64,000 nucleotides of DNA, from assembly GCA_965153355.1 (NCBI GenBank), contig OZ231126.1, positions 106,020,001-106,084,000 of the forward strand, in the 5' to 3' direction. Position 1 is the first letter of the stretch; each line of letters starts with the position of its first letter. Below the pieces are notes generated by a model, which did no database searches, was not told where the DNA came from, and saw nothing but the letters and a program-made list of their open reading frames with translations. Shown here one piece after another: positions 21,651 to 42,603 of the stretch. The stretch is from Flaccisagitta enflata (taxonomy: Eukaryota; Chaetognatha; Sagittoidea; Aphragmophora). Position numbers and translations under genes: made by a program.

Positions 21651-22429
21651 ATTATTATTTTGAGTATTTATCTATTGCTGACCACAAGCTGAGGCTCCCA
21701 TACAAATCAGGAGGCTACCAGGTGGATATTCATGGCATTTACTCGAATAAAATTGCTTTCCACTTTCATCCATGATTCTAATAAAAATTTCTAAAAGTTT
21801 CCTATTATATATTTCAACTGTTTTATCTTCCTCTTCCACCTCCATATCTTTCCTTTATTTTGCTTCTCTTCCTCCTTTATCCTCCTCATTTCTCTTCCCC
21901 TTTTTCTCTTCCTTTTCCCCTTTCCTCAATTATGGCGCAATTTTTTCTTTCTTTCTTTCCTCCTTTCCTCTATTTCTTTCTTCTCTTCCTTTTCCTATTT
22001 CTTTCTATTATGGTTTTTTCTTTTTCCTCTTCCCCATTCACGCGTCACTTCTCTTCCTCCTTTTCACGCGCCCAACATTCCTCCTTAACTCCTCCTCCTC
22101 ATTTGTCATCTGTCATCTGTCATCTGTCACTGCATACCATATGTCATCAATCATCTGTCATTTGTCACCTGTCACTACAACTCTAGACCTTTCACATCAC
22201 GACCTCTTCAATCCTACAGTCTACATCTACCTTTTCTCATAGTCATTATCAAACCTCAAATCCCTACCACCTTTTTTTCAAATCGCTATCTCATACCTTT
22301 GTCTCAAATCCCTACCTCTCTTATTTTTATTTCAACCATTTCAAAATCTTCTTCTTTCATTTCCTATTCTTAATTCTTATTTTTCGTGAAAAAAATTTTT
22401 CACTTTTTTCTTCTCAGGTACTACATAAA
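21651..22429. other. Pyrimidine-rich, no gene seen
   Basis: Long TTC/TCC-rich text. CATCTGT-type short repeats occur near 22105-22170. Confidence 0.5.
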
Positions 22430-22612
22430 ACCTAATTTCTACCTCAAAAACCAATTTTCCACCAACTAAAACCAAATTTCCACCATCTAAAACCAAATTT
22501 CCACCATCTATAACCAAATTTCTACCATATAAAACCTAATTTCTACCATGTAAAACCTTATTTCTACCATGTAAAAGCCTTATTTCTACCATGCAAAGCC
22601 TAATTTCTACCA
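22430..22612. repeat. 21-bp minisatellite
   Basis: About eight imperfect copies of CCACCATCTAAAACCAAATTT. The period is a multiple of three, so frames stay open across it, but no gene is implied. Confidence 0.85.
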
Positions 22613-24280
22613 ATCCATAACCTTTCTTGTCACATATAAAAACCTCATTTGTACCTATCGAAAAACTCAAAAGTACCCACTTATCTCTTATATTCCTCCA
22701 TTGGTTTTTTATTGGTTCCCATTTTGACATCTATAAAAGCCTCATTTCTACCCAACACAACCATTTTTGAACTTATAAAAGCCTCATTTCTACCATCATT
22801 TTCTTTCCTACTTCTTCTTTTTTCTTCATACTTCCCTCAAAGGTTTTTCTATATTCCCTTCTTGGTTTCTTTACTTTGCTTTTAAGTTTCATATCTTTCT
22901 TCACTTTCATAACCTCCTTCCGACTTCAACTCAAATGGTAGGAAAACCGCCTTGCTTCTTCCTTCTCTTACGAAATCGTATTTGTAGCTAGTCGTTCAGC
23001 AGAAATCCTTTCCTTCCTTCTCTCTTCTCTTCTTCTTCTTCTTCGCTCCTCCTCGCCGCTGAAACGTAGGATTCTCTCTCTGCCAAAACTCTACTAAAAT
23101 CTCTGTCTTTCTCTTTCAAATTTGCTCTTTCTTTCGAGGTTCAACTCGAGTAGAGATTTTGAGGCTTGAAATTCTACTAGTTTGCAACTCCTCGCAACTC
23201 GTTGCGCGTTTCCTATCTTTTGCAAATTGGCCGGAGCTCCTCCTCCTCCTCCTCCTCCTCCTTATTGGCCTTGCAAGAGGCTTGACCACTGGATTGAGGG
23301 CAGGAGACTTTGGGCAGGAGTGGTCATCTCTAGCTAACTCGTAGTTATTTCTTTGTTAGAAAATAGTAATGGTAGAGGGTATTCCGCCACGTTTCAGAGC
23401 CTCCATAGTTTTGACCGCTATAGGATAAATGTCGTTTGCCACAAAATCTGTCACTACTATTTTTGTCAAAGAGAACCAAGCAAAAAATGCATAAAAACCG
23501 CACTTCAAGTCGACCCACTTTGATGAAATCTTACTTGAAGTTAGACTATCGCTCTGGCCCACTACAGTGAAAATACGCTAACTTAAAGTATGGTTTTTAT
23601 GCATTTACGCTTGCTTCTCATTGACAATATTTAAACAGGTGTTAGCTGTATAAGTGGTGAGGATATTCCGACATCTCAGAGGTCATTCGTAGTTAGATTC
23701 GTCGGGTACAACTTGCATTCAATTATATGAACACCGACTAGATATAAGGAGTCTGAGTAGTCTGAGCAGAGATCCATATCAAAGCAGCATCTGAGATGAT
23801 GGAAGATGGGAACAGCACTGCCTCAGAAGAATAGGCGTCAGCCGAGGAAGTGATAACTGGGAGGGTTGGTGAGTGGAGGGTTGATGCGCGGAGGGATGAC
23901 GCCAAGATTATGGTTGAGGCTTAATCTCTGGATCATTTTAGAATGAACACCTTTCATTCAGGTGTGTCAATATGCAAAACATTAATCCCTGAGAGTATAA
24001 CGCTAGGGCATCATGGGGTTACTCATTTAAATGCCTTCACCGTTTTTCTTTTTTCAAATTTCGGTCATCTTCCGTTTTTTCCAAAATCCCTATTTTGCCC
24101 CTAATTTGCATAATGTTGTAATCACGTTATCGACTTCTCATCCTTTGCCTTACATAGTGGGACATTCGAAATACTTTTAAATGCTGCTATCCTCTTTACA
24201 GCTTCACAGAAAAGAGTCTGGTGTCATATCAACTTCAATGAAATAGTAAAATAGTCTTTTTTGGTTAATGAATTTTTTTC
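22613..24280. other. No gene; imperfect hairpin near 23464-23630
   Basis: The pair AATGCATAAAAACCGCACTT (23489-23508) and its inverse near 23585-23605 forms an imperfect stem, probably an old foldback. The rest is AT-rich without a supported frame. Confidence 0.4.
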
Positions 24281-24469
24281 TTGGCGGACGAGAGTGCAGA
24301 CATTGCATTAGATTTCGATCGCGAAAAAAAACGGTTGCCGATTGAATTTTGGAAAAAGAAAAACGGCGATCGTTCTAAATTCAACAGCCCCATCTTGCAT
24401 CAGCGTTATGGTCTCAAATTCAGTCATCACCCGTATTTGACACACCAGAACCTTTCATCTATCCGATGA

Positions 24470-25939
24470 TCTGCATATCCACTAGACTTTAACCCTGGAT
24501 TTGGAAAGGGGACAAAGGCGCATTTTTGCCCCCCACCTCCGTAAAAATGTTACAACCCTGTGTTTCTTGTTCTACAGTGCAGCGCATAAAAATGATATCT
24601 TACAAATAGGATTTTTGAGGTTTCAATGTTTTTTTGAAACTGTGTTATACCTAGTTCAATCTTACCATGTGTTTTTTGTGAACAGATTAAAGACAATTTT
24701 ATTGTTTATTAAATCCATTAGAGCGCACCCACTTAAAAGACACACCCACTTACAAGGCATTCAATCTATGGTTCCATGAGATATCTAAAAATTAATTCTA
24801 TTTTGGCAAGAAGGCGGCTTTGTTATAAGGTATAATTTTGCTCAGTCCCTTGGCTTGTGTTTTAGTAAAGCTCAACTGTATCTTTAACAGACAGGTAGTT
24901 AAATCTATTAATAAATCACATCAGTCAAATCTGAGATTGAGCCAAAATCAAGAAACATTCAAAATCTCAATAACAAGTTGTTTTTATCAAACATGACATA
25001 TGACATATGCAAAACATTGGAACAAAATACAAAACAATCAATGCATTTCACTAGACCAAATAATTCAAAATTTTCATTGGAATGTCCATTGACCTATGGT
25101 TGGGTGGTTCACATGGCAAAAGTTTGGAATATCTTTGTGTCTATTGAAATAGTGTTAAAGGTGTTAATTTGATAAGGATAAGAATAAAGACCAATAGTAG
25201 ACCTACCAACAAATTGATCAAATGAACAACAGATTGACTTTGCCATTTACAGAGCTGCAAGATTGCGACTAAAACAAAAAATTATATAAGTCACATTTTT
25301 TGTTGCATTTTTAGTTTTAGATGATGGCAGTTCATACGCCATATCTGTGAAATATACAATTTTCCTTCAAATGAGTTCATATTGACAAAGCATAGAAACT
25401 TCTTTACAATGGTATGATTATTCAGATTGTCATAGAGAAGCCAAAAAAGAAAAAAGTTATCTCAGTAGACTTGATTTTAGTCAAAGGGAATTGATTTTAT
25501 GTTTTTGCCGTAAAATCTTAAGCTGGAGATAGCTAATTTTCAGCCTAAAAAGCTGATTTGAAACTTGAGAATGCTAATTTTATACCTGACATACTGATCA
25601 GCCTGAAAATGCTAAATTTGGGCTTAAAAGAGCTGATTATTGTCTTCAGCAGTCCAACATTTTGCTTAAAATATATTATTTTCAACCTGAAAGAGGTGAT
25701 TTGGGGTGTAAAATGATTAGATTTGAAACCTGAGAAGAAGGTAATTGAGTATGATTTTAAACCTGAGAGGGATGCTTTTAGGGCCCATGGAGGACATACA
25801 AATAAAAAAATTTGAATAAAACTTATTTTGTAACACATAGGCGTTTCAAGGCTGTTACACGAAAAAAAAACAACAATTATTGCCACATGAAGCACCCAAC
25901 CTTCATGCTCCTTTTAGACAAACTGCCCAACAATAAAGG
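24470..25939. other. No gene seen
   Basis: AT-rich. Degenerate ~28-base units with GCTGAT/GCTAAT-type boxes lie at 25520-25770. Confidence 0.45.
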
Positions 25940-26351
25940 TACTACTCGACTAAAAAAAAAAACCGCACCCTATTTTGAGTGGAAGGATAAGGGAAACAAA
26001 TGATTTGAATATTTCTTTGTTGAAGTGATTTAAAAAATTTTCAAATTTTCTTTCATTCTAGACCAATCCCAAATCTGTATCTCAAACGGTTTAGGAGCTA
26101 GAGCTTGTTAAAGTTATCTTCTAATTTGTAAAAATGCTCATTTTTCAATAAGATTGCAAACTGAAAATGGCAATGTTTTTACTCATTCTTATGCCATTTC
26201 TAAACGAATAAAGCTAGAATTTCCAGATTGGAGCCAAATGAAAGATCTTTTCAAGAGCTTTCTAATGGTCTAAGATTTTAATTAGTTATTTTGAAATTCA
26301 GTATGACAATCTGCCGTTTAAAAGTGCAGCTTTTTTATGAGTCGAGTAGTA
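25940..26351. mobile_element. MITE with TACTACTCGACTAAAAAA inverted ends, copy A
   Basis: TACTACTCGACTAAAAAAAA at 25940 is matched in inverse by the AGTCGAGTAGTA end at 26351, followed inward on both sides by A-rich and GCAC text. The interior shares long stretches (GTATCTCAAACGGTTTAG, ATGCCATTTCTAAAC) with the copy at 29188. Confidence 0.7.
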
Positions 26352-26384
26352 GCTATCAGCAAAAAAAAAAGACAAAAGCTTTTA

Positions 26385-26462
26385 GTGCCCAAGGATTTGA
26401 TCTCTCAGCCCTCTCACCCAGGTGACGACGTGCTAACCATTATGCCATCAAAGTACCTATCA
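26385..26462 (-). repeat. tRNA-like / SINE head remnant
   Basis: On the minus strand an A-box-like TGGCATAATGGTTAGCACG is followed about 25 bases later by a B-box-like GATCAAATCC. The anticodon stem does not pair, so this is a degenerate tRNA or tRNA-derived SINE head rather than a working tRNA. Confidence 0.4.
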
Positions 26463-27099
26463 GGCAACAGTTGTTCTTATAATTATATTATATTCACGAA
26501 CCAAAAACAAATGCACAGGCCAAAACTCTTACCTACTCATAGGAGAAATCTCAGAACACCGGTTGCTTAGGAGAAAGTCATATTCTCTTAGTCTTAGTGA
26601 GATCAGATTTTTTCTTCAAAATCATTTTTTTCCTAATCAAAAAATAGAAAAGTTTCATACGCTTCAGGCTGATTAGAGAATGTTATGCTCCACTGGATTT
26701 ATTTTGGAGGGCTTGCTCAGGCAAGTATTTTGACCAGCCAAAGCCGTAATCTAAAACAAAACAAAACAATTCAAAAGTGATGTTGATCATCTGAGATGAC
26801 TCATGCCATCTCACATGAGAATACCAGTACAACGCCAAAACAAATTGCAAGCCTAAAAAAAGTTTGAATCCTTCTTATAAAATTCCTCTCCCTTCCAACA
26901 AACTAAATAGCGCAGGGGTATCGAGTGCAGAAGGGAAACATAGGATTGCAGGATCGAATCTAGATGGATACAGTTTCTTGAGGTGAGGAAAAACGTTGGG
27001 ACCTTCAATTGCTGGATGAATTGGCTTTTCTTTTTCATGTACCTCTGTCTTTCATATGTCAAAAAGAAACAATTTCATTTCCCAGCCTCTCATAACAAC

Positions 27100-27195
27100 T
27101 AGTCTCGGTGGCGTTGTGGTAGCGTGGCCAGCCTTGAGTCAATGTCTTTGAAGAAATGTCCTCTTAGATGAGGCGGGTTCGCTTCTTCCCACTAA
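27100..27195 (+). repeat. tRNA-like / SINE head remnant
   Basis: An A-box-like TGGCGTTGTGGTAGCGTGG and a B-box-like GGGTTCGCTTC lie about 55 bases apart on the plus strand. The acceptor ends do not pair. Confidence 0.35.
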
Positions 27196-28228
27196 TCAGA
27201 ATTTTTTTCAGAAAGTACGCGGAACAATCGCGAATTTCAAAACCTGTCTCAGAATCGCGAATCTGGCTTTGAGTAGAAACGCACCCAAGGTTGAACTAAT
27301 TATGAATTATATTTAGTGTAGTTTAAGAGAAGTCAAAGAAAAATTCACATCCTTATCATAAAATCCTGTGATAATAACTGAAATCATGCCTATGAAAATC
27401 GAGTTTTTTTTTTTAAACATGGTTAGTAAAAGAAATAATGCAAAAACTATATCACTGTGAAATTATTCTTTACAAAGGCCATAAACTACAGCTAAAATTC
27501 TTTAGTTTGGGACCAATCGCAGCTCTGTAGCTCAATTGGTTCAGAAATGAGAGCTTCTTTAAGTAGAGGGAGATGTTAAGTTGAAAGTACTAAACTCGGC
27601 CATTTTTCCATGTAGGAGCAACATATATGGTGGGAAAGACATGAAAACTCAACCATTTATCATCAGAAGGGTTGGCGCACTGCACTTGTTTGTTGGTAGG
27701 ATTATCTCTTAAAATGCCATTTTTTGGCAGTTTTGCTTTATTTTTCCATGATGTTGTCTCATTTTCAAATCTTGCTACAGAGCTATTGCTGTTCTACATC
27801 AGCTTAAGATAAGTAATGTTAAGTTTTTGAAAATCAAAAAGGTGAGAGTCAGGAGAAAGAGGATGAGAGGAGGAGGAGGAGGAGGGGGAGGAGGAGGATG
27901 ACAATGACGACGGCAACGACAACAATGGAAGGACCAAATATTTTATTTGTTCATGGTAACCTTTTTGCATTGCTTAAAATTTGTTTCCACCGTGCATTTA
28001 CAGAAAAAAGAGCGGAATCTTAAAACCTTTTTAGCCTCTTTACCTCTTTACATGTCTTTTGATCTATTTGAGATCCTATGTCCATAACCCAAAATTGTAA
28101 AAATGCACTTTTTTGCCCTGTCGGCAACTATATCGTAATCATTTATTCATTCATTGTTTCTTTTTAATGTGTACATCTGCTATCTTGTTCATTAATTCAT
28201 GCATTCATTCTTATTGAGACTGGGTTTT
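27196..28228. other. No gene; GGA-rich run at 27861-27896
   Basis: AT-rich with fragments similar to the MITE interior (GACCAATCGCAGCTCTGTAG near 27508). Confidence 0.45.
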
Positions 28229-28370
28229 AGTTGCGGACACATTACTCTATAAGAGGCTTTGTCCTCTGTCAGTCCCTTGGTTGGTCCATCAGTTCCGTCC
28301 CTTGGTTGGTCAATGATGATCAAGTTGAAAAGTACAAAAACGCGCACTTTTGATACTGCAATTGTGATTA
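28229..28370 (+). mobile_element. Helentron-like short element, copy 5 (3' truncated)
   Basis: It starts AGTTGCGGACACATTACT (stem decayed), then CTATAAGAGGCTTTGTCC and a GTCC/GGTT core, then GTTGAAAAGT and AAAACGCGC as in copy 1. The 3' end is replaced by a GT microsatellite. Confidence 0.5.

Positions 28371-28372
<2 letters not shown>

Positions 28373-28428
<56 letters not shown>
28373..28428 (+). repeat. (GT)n microsatellite
   Basis: About 27 GT units. Confidence 0.98.
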
Positions 28429-28430
<2 letters not shown>

Positions 28431-28864
28431 CGGTATTGTGACCCCATGTCACTTGTTTAAACAAGTATTGCAGGGTTACAATATCACTGCTGATGGGTTG
28501 GCAGGCGTACAACCTCCTTTGACACCCCCTTCCACTCCCATATACACAGGCAGGGCGAAAATTTTCATCTTTACACTTTTCTACTCAGTTGTTACGGCCC
28601 AATGGGTTGAACAACAAACTGACAGAACAACAGACAGGACGGATGGGTGGGCAGGGGCGTCCAACCCCCATCCACACCCCAACCCCCCTACGCACACTCA
28701 AACATGGGCAAAAAATATTCAAAAACAGCTAAAATAGTCAAAGTAGGACAATCTGGGCGCTGGGTTGATTGTCAGACAAATGCATTGGCAACCGACTAAC
28801 CAAATAACTAATTGACCCAGCCTCTTATTTATAAGCATTGTCGTTTGTCTTTGATTCTTTTTTT

Positions 28865-29913
28865 GGCAGCGGCCCCAAAGGGGATGAAGTCCTGTAGAAC
28901 ACAGGGGGAGTCTGTCCGTCCATCCATCCATCCGTCCGTCCATCCGTCCATCCGTCTGTCCCCCCTATCCTCAGGGCTTTGTCTTCTTTGTGACCTTTTC
29001 TGACCCAAATTCTGCTAAATAGCCCAAATCCAAGCATAATGGCCCAAATTCAAGCAAAATGGCCCAAATCTAGCCAGAAAACCAAAGTTCTGGCCTGAGG
29101 TCCATAATTTCTGACCCAAATTCTTCTAAATAGCCCAAATCCAAGCAATATAGCTCAAATTTAAGCAAAATGGCCCAAATCCAAGCATACCACTCGGCTA
29201 AAAAAAAAAGATGCACCTGTTTATAGATTGAAAGAACAGGTATAAGAATTAATTTCATTTTTTTTTAAAGCAGGCATTTTGAAAGATTTCAAAAAATCTT
29301 TCAATCTAGACAAATCCCAGCACCGTATCTCAAACGGTTTAGAAGGTCAAGCCTTGCAGAGAGAATCACTAATTTGCTAAAATATATTTTTACATAAGAA
29401 TTGCAAAACTGAAATGAACAATGTTTTCACTCAAACTAATGCCATTTCTAAACAAAAAAACGATAGCAATACCAGATTGGTGCCAAATGAAAGTACTTTC
29501 AAAGGGGTTTCAGATGACCTGAGATTTTAATGGGTTTTTCTTTGATTCATAGGTATAGTAAGCCATCCAGAAGTGTATCTTTTTTTTTTTTAGTTGTATG
29601 GTAATGGCCCAAATTCAAGTAAAATGGCCCAAATCTAGCCAGAAAACCCAAGTGGCCCAAGGTCCATTAATTTGGCCCATTATACCTATATTGTGGCCTT
29701 TGATATCTAGGTTCTGACCAGATTTGAACCATTTTACTTGGATTTGGGTCATTTTGCTTGGATTTGGGCCATTTTTGCTTAGATTTGGGCCACATTGCTT
29801 GGATTTGGGCTTTTTGGCAGAACAGCGGACAGATGGATGGAAGGACGGGCAGATTTTCCCTGTGTTGTACAGGACTTTGTCCCCTTAGGGGCCGCTGCCC
29901 TGCTCCCCTTTCA
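28865..29913. mobile_element. Foldback element with GGCCCAAATC arms, carrying a nested MITE
   Basis: The left end (GGCAGCGGCCCCAAAGGGG, then a TCCATCCGTCC run) is matched in inverse by the right end near 29825-29913 (GGGGCCGCTGCC). ATGGCCCAAATYCAAGC units fill both arms and turn over near 29690. The MITE at 29188-29603 interrupts the left arm. Confidence 0.65.
29188..29603. mobile_element. MITE, copy B
   Basis: Same family as 25940-26351: TACCACTCGGCTAAAAAAAA at the left end, inverse at 29603, and shared interior sequences. It sits between two units of the surrounding foldback arm. Confidence 0.65.
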
Positions 29914-29985
29914 ACATAAATCACACGCTACTGAAGCAGGGCATGGGTACCATTGACCATTTACTGCTTTTGCGCTGCTATTTTT

Positions 29986-30210
29986 AGTCGCGTGCTACGC
30001 AACTCTACAACCCGCTTTGTCGGTCAGTCCGTCGGTCCGTCGGTCTGTCCGTCCGTCGGTCCGTTGGTCCATCCGTCCGTCCGTCACACTTTACTTTTTT
30101 TTGGTTTTTGGGGTCTTTGGCCTTACTGCTCCTGCCCAAATGATAGAGTGGCCTCAAATATGGCCCCTGCCCACCCGCACGCGACTTCGGTAGCCGTGTA
30201 TCCGGCCTTG
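29986..30210 (+). mobile_element. Helentron-like short element, copy 6 (fullest copy)
   Basis: It starts AGTCGCGTGCTACGCAACT, then CTACAACCCGCTTTGTC and a long GTCC/GTCG core. Near the 3' end are CCCGCACGCGACTTCGG and GTGTATCCGGCCTTG followed by six T's. Confidence 0.65.
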
Positions 30211-30519
30211 TTTTTTCTTTAATCGATGAAAAACAAACAATGACACATTGAGTCTTTTTGTTTCAATTGGGTAACAGCAATTATAATGGATGGACAAATC
30301 TACGACAAATCTACCATTCATCAGTTTATATTGTATTGAGTGTCATACAACTTAGAGAAGCGAAATTGTTTTATAAGACCACAAATTTTCATTTATCAGT
30401 TTTTCTTTTTACCATTTTGTCTGTGTCTGCTTGAATCTTGTCGAGGGCTGGATAGACAACTTAAATTTTGTCGTCATTGTCGTCATTGTTGGTTTTGATT
30501 AAGATTGAGGGAGGGAGCA

Positions 30520-30960
30520 GGGTAGCAGCTCTGAAGGGGCCCATGACCTATGCTTCAACACAGAAGGGTTACTTTCATTTGATCGTCCATTTGCCCACCC
30601 GTCCGTGATTTGAGGGCTGAGGGTGCTGATTTGAAGTCCAAGAGGGCTTGAGAGGGTTTATTAGTGGCCTGGTAAGGCTGTTTTGAGGTCTGAGAGGTCT
30701 GATTTAATGCATGAGAGGGTTGATTTGAGGCCTGGGATGGCTGGTATGAGGGCTGGGAGGGCTGGTGTAAGGCCTGGGAGTGTTGACTTCAGGCAAAAGA
30801 GGCCTGATTTGAAGCCTGAGAGGCTTGGGAGACCTGGTTTTAGGCCAGAGTGGTCCAATGTGGGAGGGGGGAACCAATGTACAAATGGATGGACAAATGG
30901 ACTTTGTCCCCTTTGAGGTCACTGCCCAAAAAGGAGCTTCTTTGGGCTTTCATGGTCATT
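30520..30960. repeat. Foldback-like repeat with ~28-bp GAGGCCTG minisatellite
   Basis: About eight degenerate units around TTTGAGGCCTGRGAGG. The outer text GACTTTGTCCCCTTTGAGG at the right resembles the ends of the foldback at 28865. Confidence 0.5.
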
Positions 30961-33900
30961 GCAAGCAACTGTTTGCATTCCTACCCCTGCACCTCTGTCC
31001 CCGCCCACCCACACGCAGTTACAGGATTTGGCTAGTTTTCTTTGTTTCTGCTCAAAATCTTGTTTACTATACTGAGTTAGTTCATTCATTCCTTCATCAC
31101 AGTACTCTATTCCCGTAAATCTTTAGTAGAACTGGCGCTTAGGTGCAAAGTTAAGATGAGCTGGTTTACTACACAGCAAATTCAGATATCATTCCATAAA
31201 TGCCATTGTCCTCGTGCCCTTAGTCTCCCTCCTTACCATTTCAGCCCAGCATCATGTGGCCCTTAGTTGAATGCTACATGACTCAATTGGCCATTTTTGG
31301 TTGGTCTGTTGGTCCCTCTGTTGGTCGGTCACATTTAGTCATTTGGCGCTCTTGGCATTGCTGCTCCTGCCAAAGTGCCTGGCTGGCTTTCCACATTGCT
31401 AACCTTGCCTACCCTCATGCAACTTGGGTTATCCTGTATATCCTAGTAACTTGCTAAGTGACTCTATAAGAGGCTGGTTGGTAGGTTGGAAGGTCTATAA
31501 CACAATGACCTGAATGATGCAAAATTGGCGGAAGTAGCAATTTTTGAGCATCACGTCCCTGCCCACTGCCCAGCCACATCACAGGCCCTGCCCAGCCACA
31601 AACTGCCCATGCCCTCTCAAATTACTGCCCCTTCCAACCCGCAAGTGACTACTTATTAGCTGTGTATCCAGCCTTGTTTCATAAAGGATGAAAATGCTTT
31701 AAACGTCTGCAACTGGCAATAATCATGCCGTGGAGAGATTTGCTGTAAGTTGCTGCATATTTCAAAAAGTAACAGAGGGGCAGTGAAGATGCTTCCCTTT
31801 GAGCGGATTCCTGCATATTAATATTATAATAATTTTGAAGTAGCCTAAATTAACTCAAGAATGAATATTTAATGATCAAAATGAACTCTACGCGTTGTTT
31901 GCTTAGAATTGGCAGATTGCGGCAATTTGCTGCAAATTCAGGCTGTAATTGCAGCAAGTTGAAGCAATTTTAGCGCCATGGGTCAGATACATCATTGTTC
32001 TGAATTAATCATGTCATAGAAACACCTTGGCACATAATTCAAGTAAATGGAGAAAGGTATTACAGTGGCATTAAGGGAAATACGCTGAAAAATGGCTTTT
32101 TTTTACATGAAATCATTGGTGCAGCATATACGATCAATAGTAACGATGCGCCGACCCTTCCCAGAGAATTTGGGTCCAACAATGTTTCTAGTCTGTAAGG
32201 GTAGATGGTTACCACTACCCACTTTGATAGCCGAGTTTAGATGTTACAGCCACTTTTTAGGGCTCAACCATGTTTTACACCGGCCTCTACTTTAAGAAAT
32301 AGTGTCAATGAGCAATAACAACCAAATTTTCTCCAAAAGAAATAGCTTCATCACTAAAGGTTGAGAGCATGAAAACAATTTTCATGACGGATCGATTTTC
32401 TCTGCATGAGCAAAAATTGTTTTCTGAGAGCTCTTTGGAACTTTTTTCAGAATAGAATTATCTTCCCAAGAAGCAGAGATTCTTTATGTTACAACTTAGT
32501 TGGTACACCCTGTTGTAGTGTTTAGTTTCTTTATGTTTTTTGTACATCTCCGCATCAGCGCATCAACTTGGCACGTCATGATTGTGTCTCCATATAATGT
32601 TATGTCATCAATTTGTCATCAATCATCATGCACCGTGGCAGTTGATCAAGCAATAATGATTTCGAGATTTCTTTTTTGTTGGGTAGATGTATGTGTAACT
32701 TGGCCGTAGACATGATCTCAGACATGGCGGACGCATAGGAGAGGCGGTATACCACCAAAAAGCCTATATCGACATTGTGTATTATTGCCCAAGGAGGCCT
32801 CGGCGTATCATGTTTGCATGCTTAAAGGTTTCATATACCTTTGAATCATCGTCATGTATGATACCAAGGTTGAAATTGGACACACGGCGTGGCTGGGTCA
32901 ATTTTCCTTTTTTTCACTTTGAACAATTTTGTCGCGGTTTGTCGCATCGACTTCACAAAACCAACATCATTTTTTGGTTGCTCAAACGCGTTACTTTGTT
33001 CGTGGTGGTGGCAAGCAGTGGCGACGTGGAAAGACGCCTATGTTTTGCTATTGAAAATTTACTTAGCTTCTAAATTTCTAGGTCAGTCAGTAGCTCAATC
33101 TTTTGTATGGACCTGCTCAGCGCTTTCAATATTGCACATTTCAAATTTCAAGGTTCTGGCTCAAATACTTAAGAAGTTATGAGCATTTGTTTGAACCATT
33201 TCAGATCAAAAAAATTCCAGGAGAATCTTTAAACTTTCTTTTGAAATATGGCCAACACAAAAATTTTCTAAGTTTTTTTGAAATAAGTGAAATTACAATA
33301 TTTTGGATCTAGGCGAATCAAGCAATTCCCTTTCAAATGAACCCCCCTTTTTTTTTGAAAAAAAAAACCTCATTAAGGGCTTTTTGGGGGCCCCTAGGGG
33401 CCCCTAAGAAGTCCAGAATTTTGGTCAATGAGATCAACAGAGTTATGTGCATATGCCAAGTTATCTTTCAGGAACAAATTCAAGCAGATTAATTAGGCTA
33501 GTAGGACGAAAATGTAAAAAATGGCCATATATGGCATATGATGTACGGATCGGCTCGTAAAAATATAGACATTATCAAAAAACTTCATTTTTGGCCTATT
33601 TTACCAATTTCAGAAACATACAATCACTAAAACCAACTAACACTGTGCAGTCACTTCCTGGCACTTTTTTCTTGATGATAAGATAAGTGAAATGCGATAT
33701 TGAAATGGCTCATACTACCAAAAATCTTTGATAAGATCTCTCAGATTACTAGATTTAACATTTGTCCTTCACATAACATCGATCAGAATGCTCAAAAGCT
33801 ACTATCTATTCAGCTAATTACATCTATATCCACCCAAAGTTACAATAAAGAATTTTCTACGCTTAGAAATGAGCATCAACTTTGAAAGACCACTGCTCAC

Positions 33901-34353
33901 AAACGAATTGAGCTACAAGCCCCAGATTGGTCGCAATTTAAAGAGTTCAAACAACTCTTTAAGTTGAAACCAATCTGGGACATGTAGCTTTATCGTTAAA
34001 GTTGCAATACTCCTCCTAAGTTGATTATTTTTCAGAGCAAAAAATTATTTTTTCCAAGATGGTTTCCCCTAAGCTGCGTCTTACGGATTAGTTTTCTGAT
34101 GCTTCCACTGAGCATACCTGCTTATTTTTTTTTTACTGGCTCGCTCAGTTTGTTATGCTAGGTCCTATACTAGAACAGGATGTGGGAAAATGGATTTAGA
34201 ATTGTTAACGAGGTAAATTGATTTTTCGTACAATTGGAATAAAACATTGCATTTCAAATTTCATTAACTCAAAAATGGGCAAAAAAAAAAAAGCATGAAA
34301 ATACGCCAAAAGGTTAGAAAACGTCTAAAGATACCGTACAACCCACGGTATTT
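30961..34353. other. No gene; decayed repeats and a hairpin at 33901-33998
   Basis: A decayed Helentron-like fragment (GGTTGGTCTG, TGCTCCTGCC) lies near 31290-31370. A ~47-base imperfect hairpin at 33901-33998 has arms with GAGCTACAAGCCCCAGATTGG and its inverse. No convincing coding frame is seen. Confidence 0.45.
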
Positions 34354-42295
<7,942 letters not shown>

Positions 42296-42603
42296 ACGCG
42301 TTACTGTAAAGATCAGCTTGCTAAATAAAGCTACAAAGCGTAGCTGATGGTTCCAAAACTGGGCGAAATTGCAAGAAAAAAAAACACAATTAATGTGTGG
42401 CACACCTTTGAGTCTGCTCTCTGTCAGGTCAACAGGGCAGCGGTCTGTCAAGGTGAGCAACTCTTTGGCCACGTAGTTAGGACCAAGTTTGCTCCACCAA
42501 ACAACTATGTGATAATTGGCCAAGTTGAGGCAAGTGTGAACCTCGGCCATTATAAAAAACAAAAAAATCTAACTAACAAATGTCAACTGCTTCATCAATA
42601 GAC

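Noticed and set aside
24281-24469. 62-codon frame with an ordinary-looking composition
   Set aside because: It starts at TTG, has no acceptor or motif, and is isolated; it could be an exon but is not supportable.
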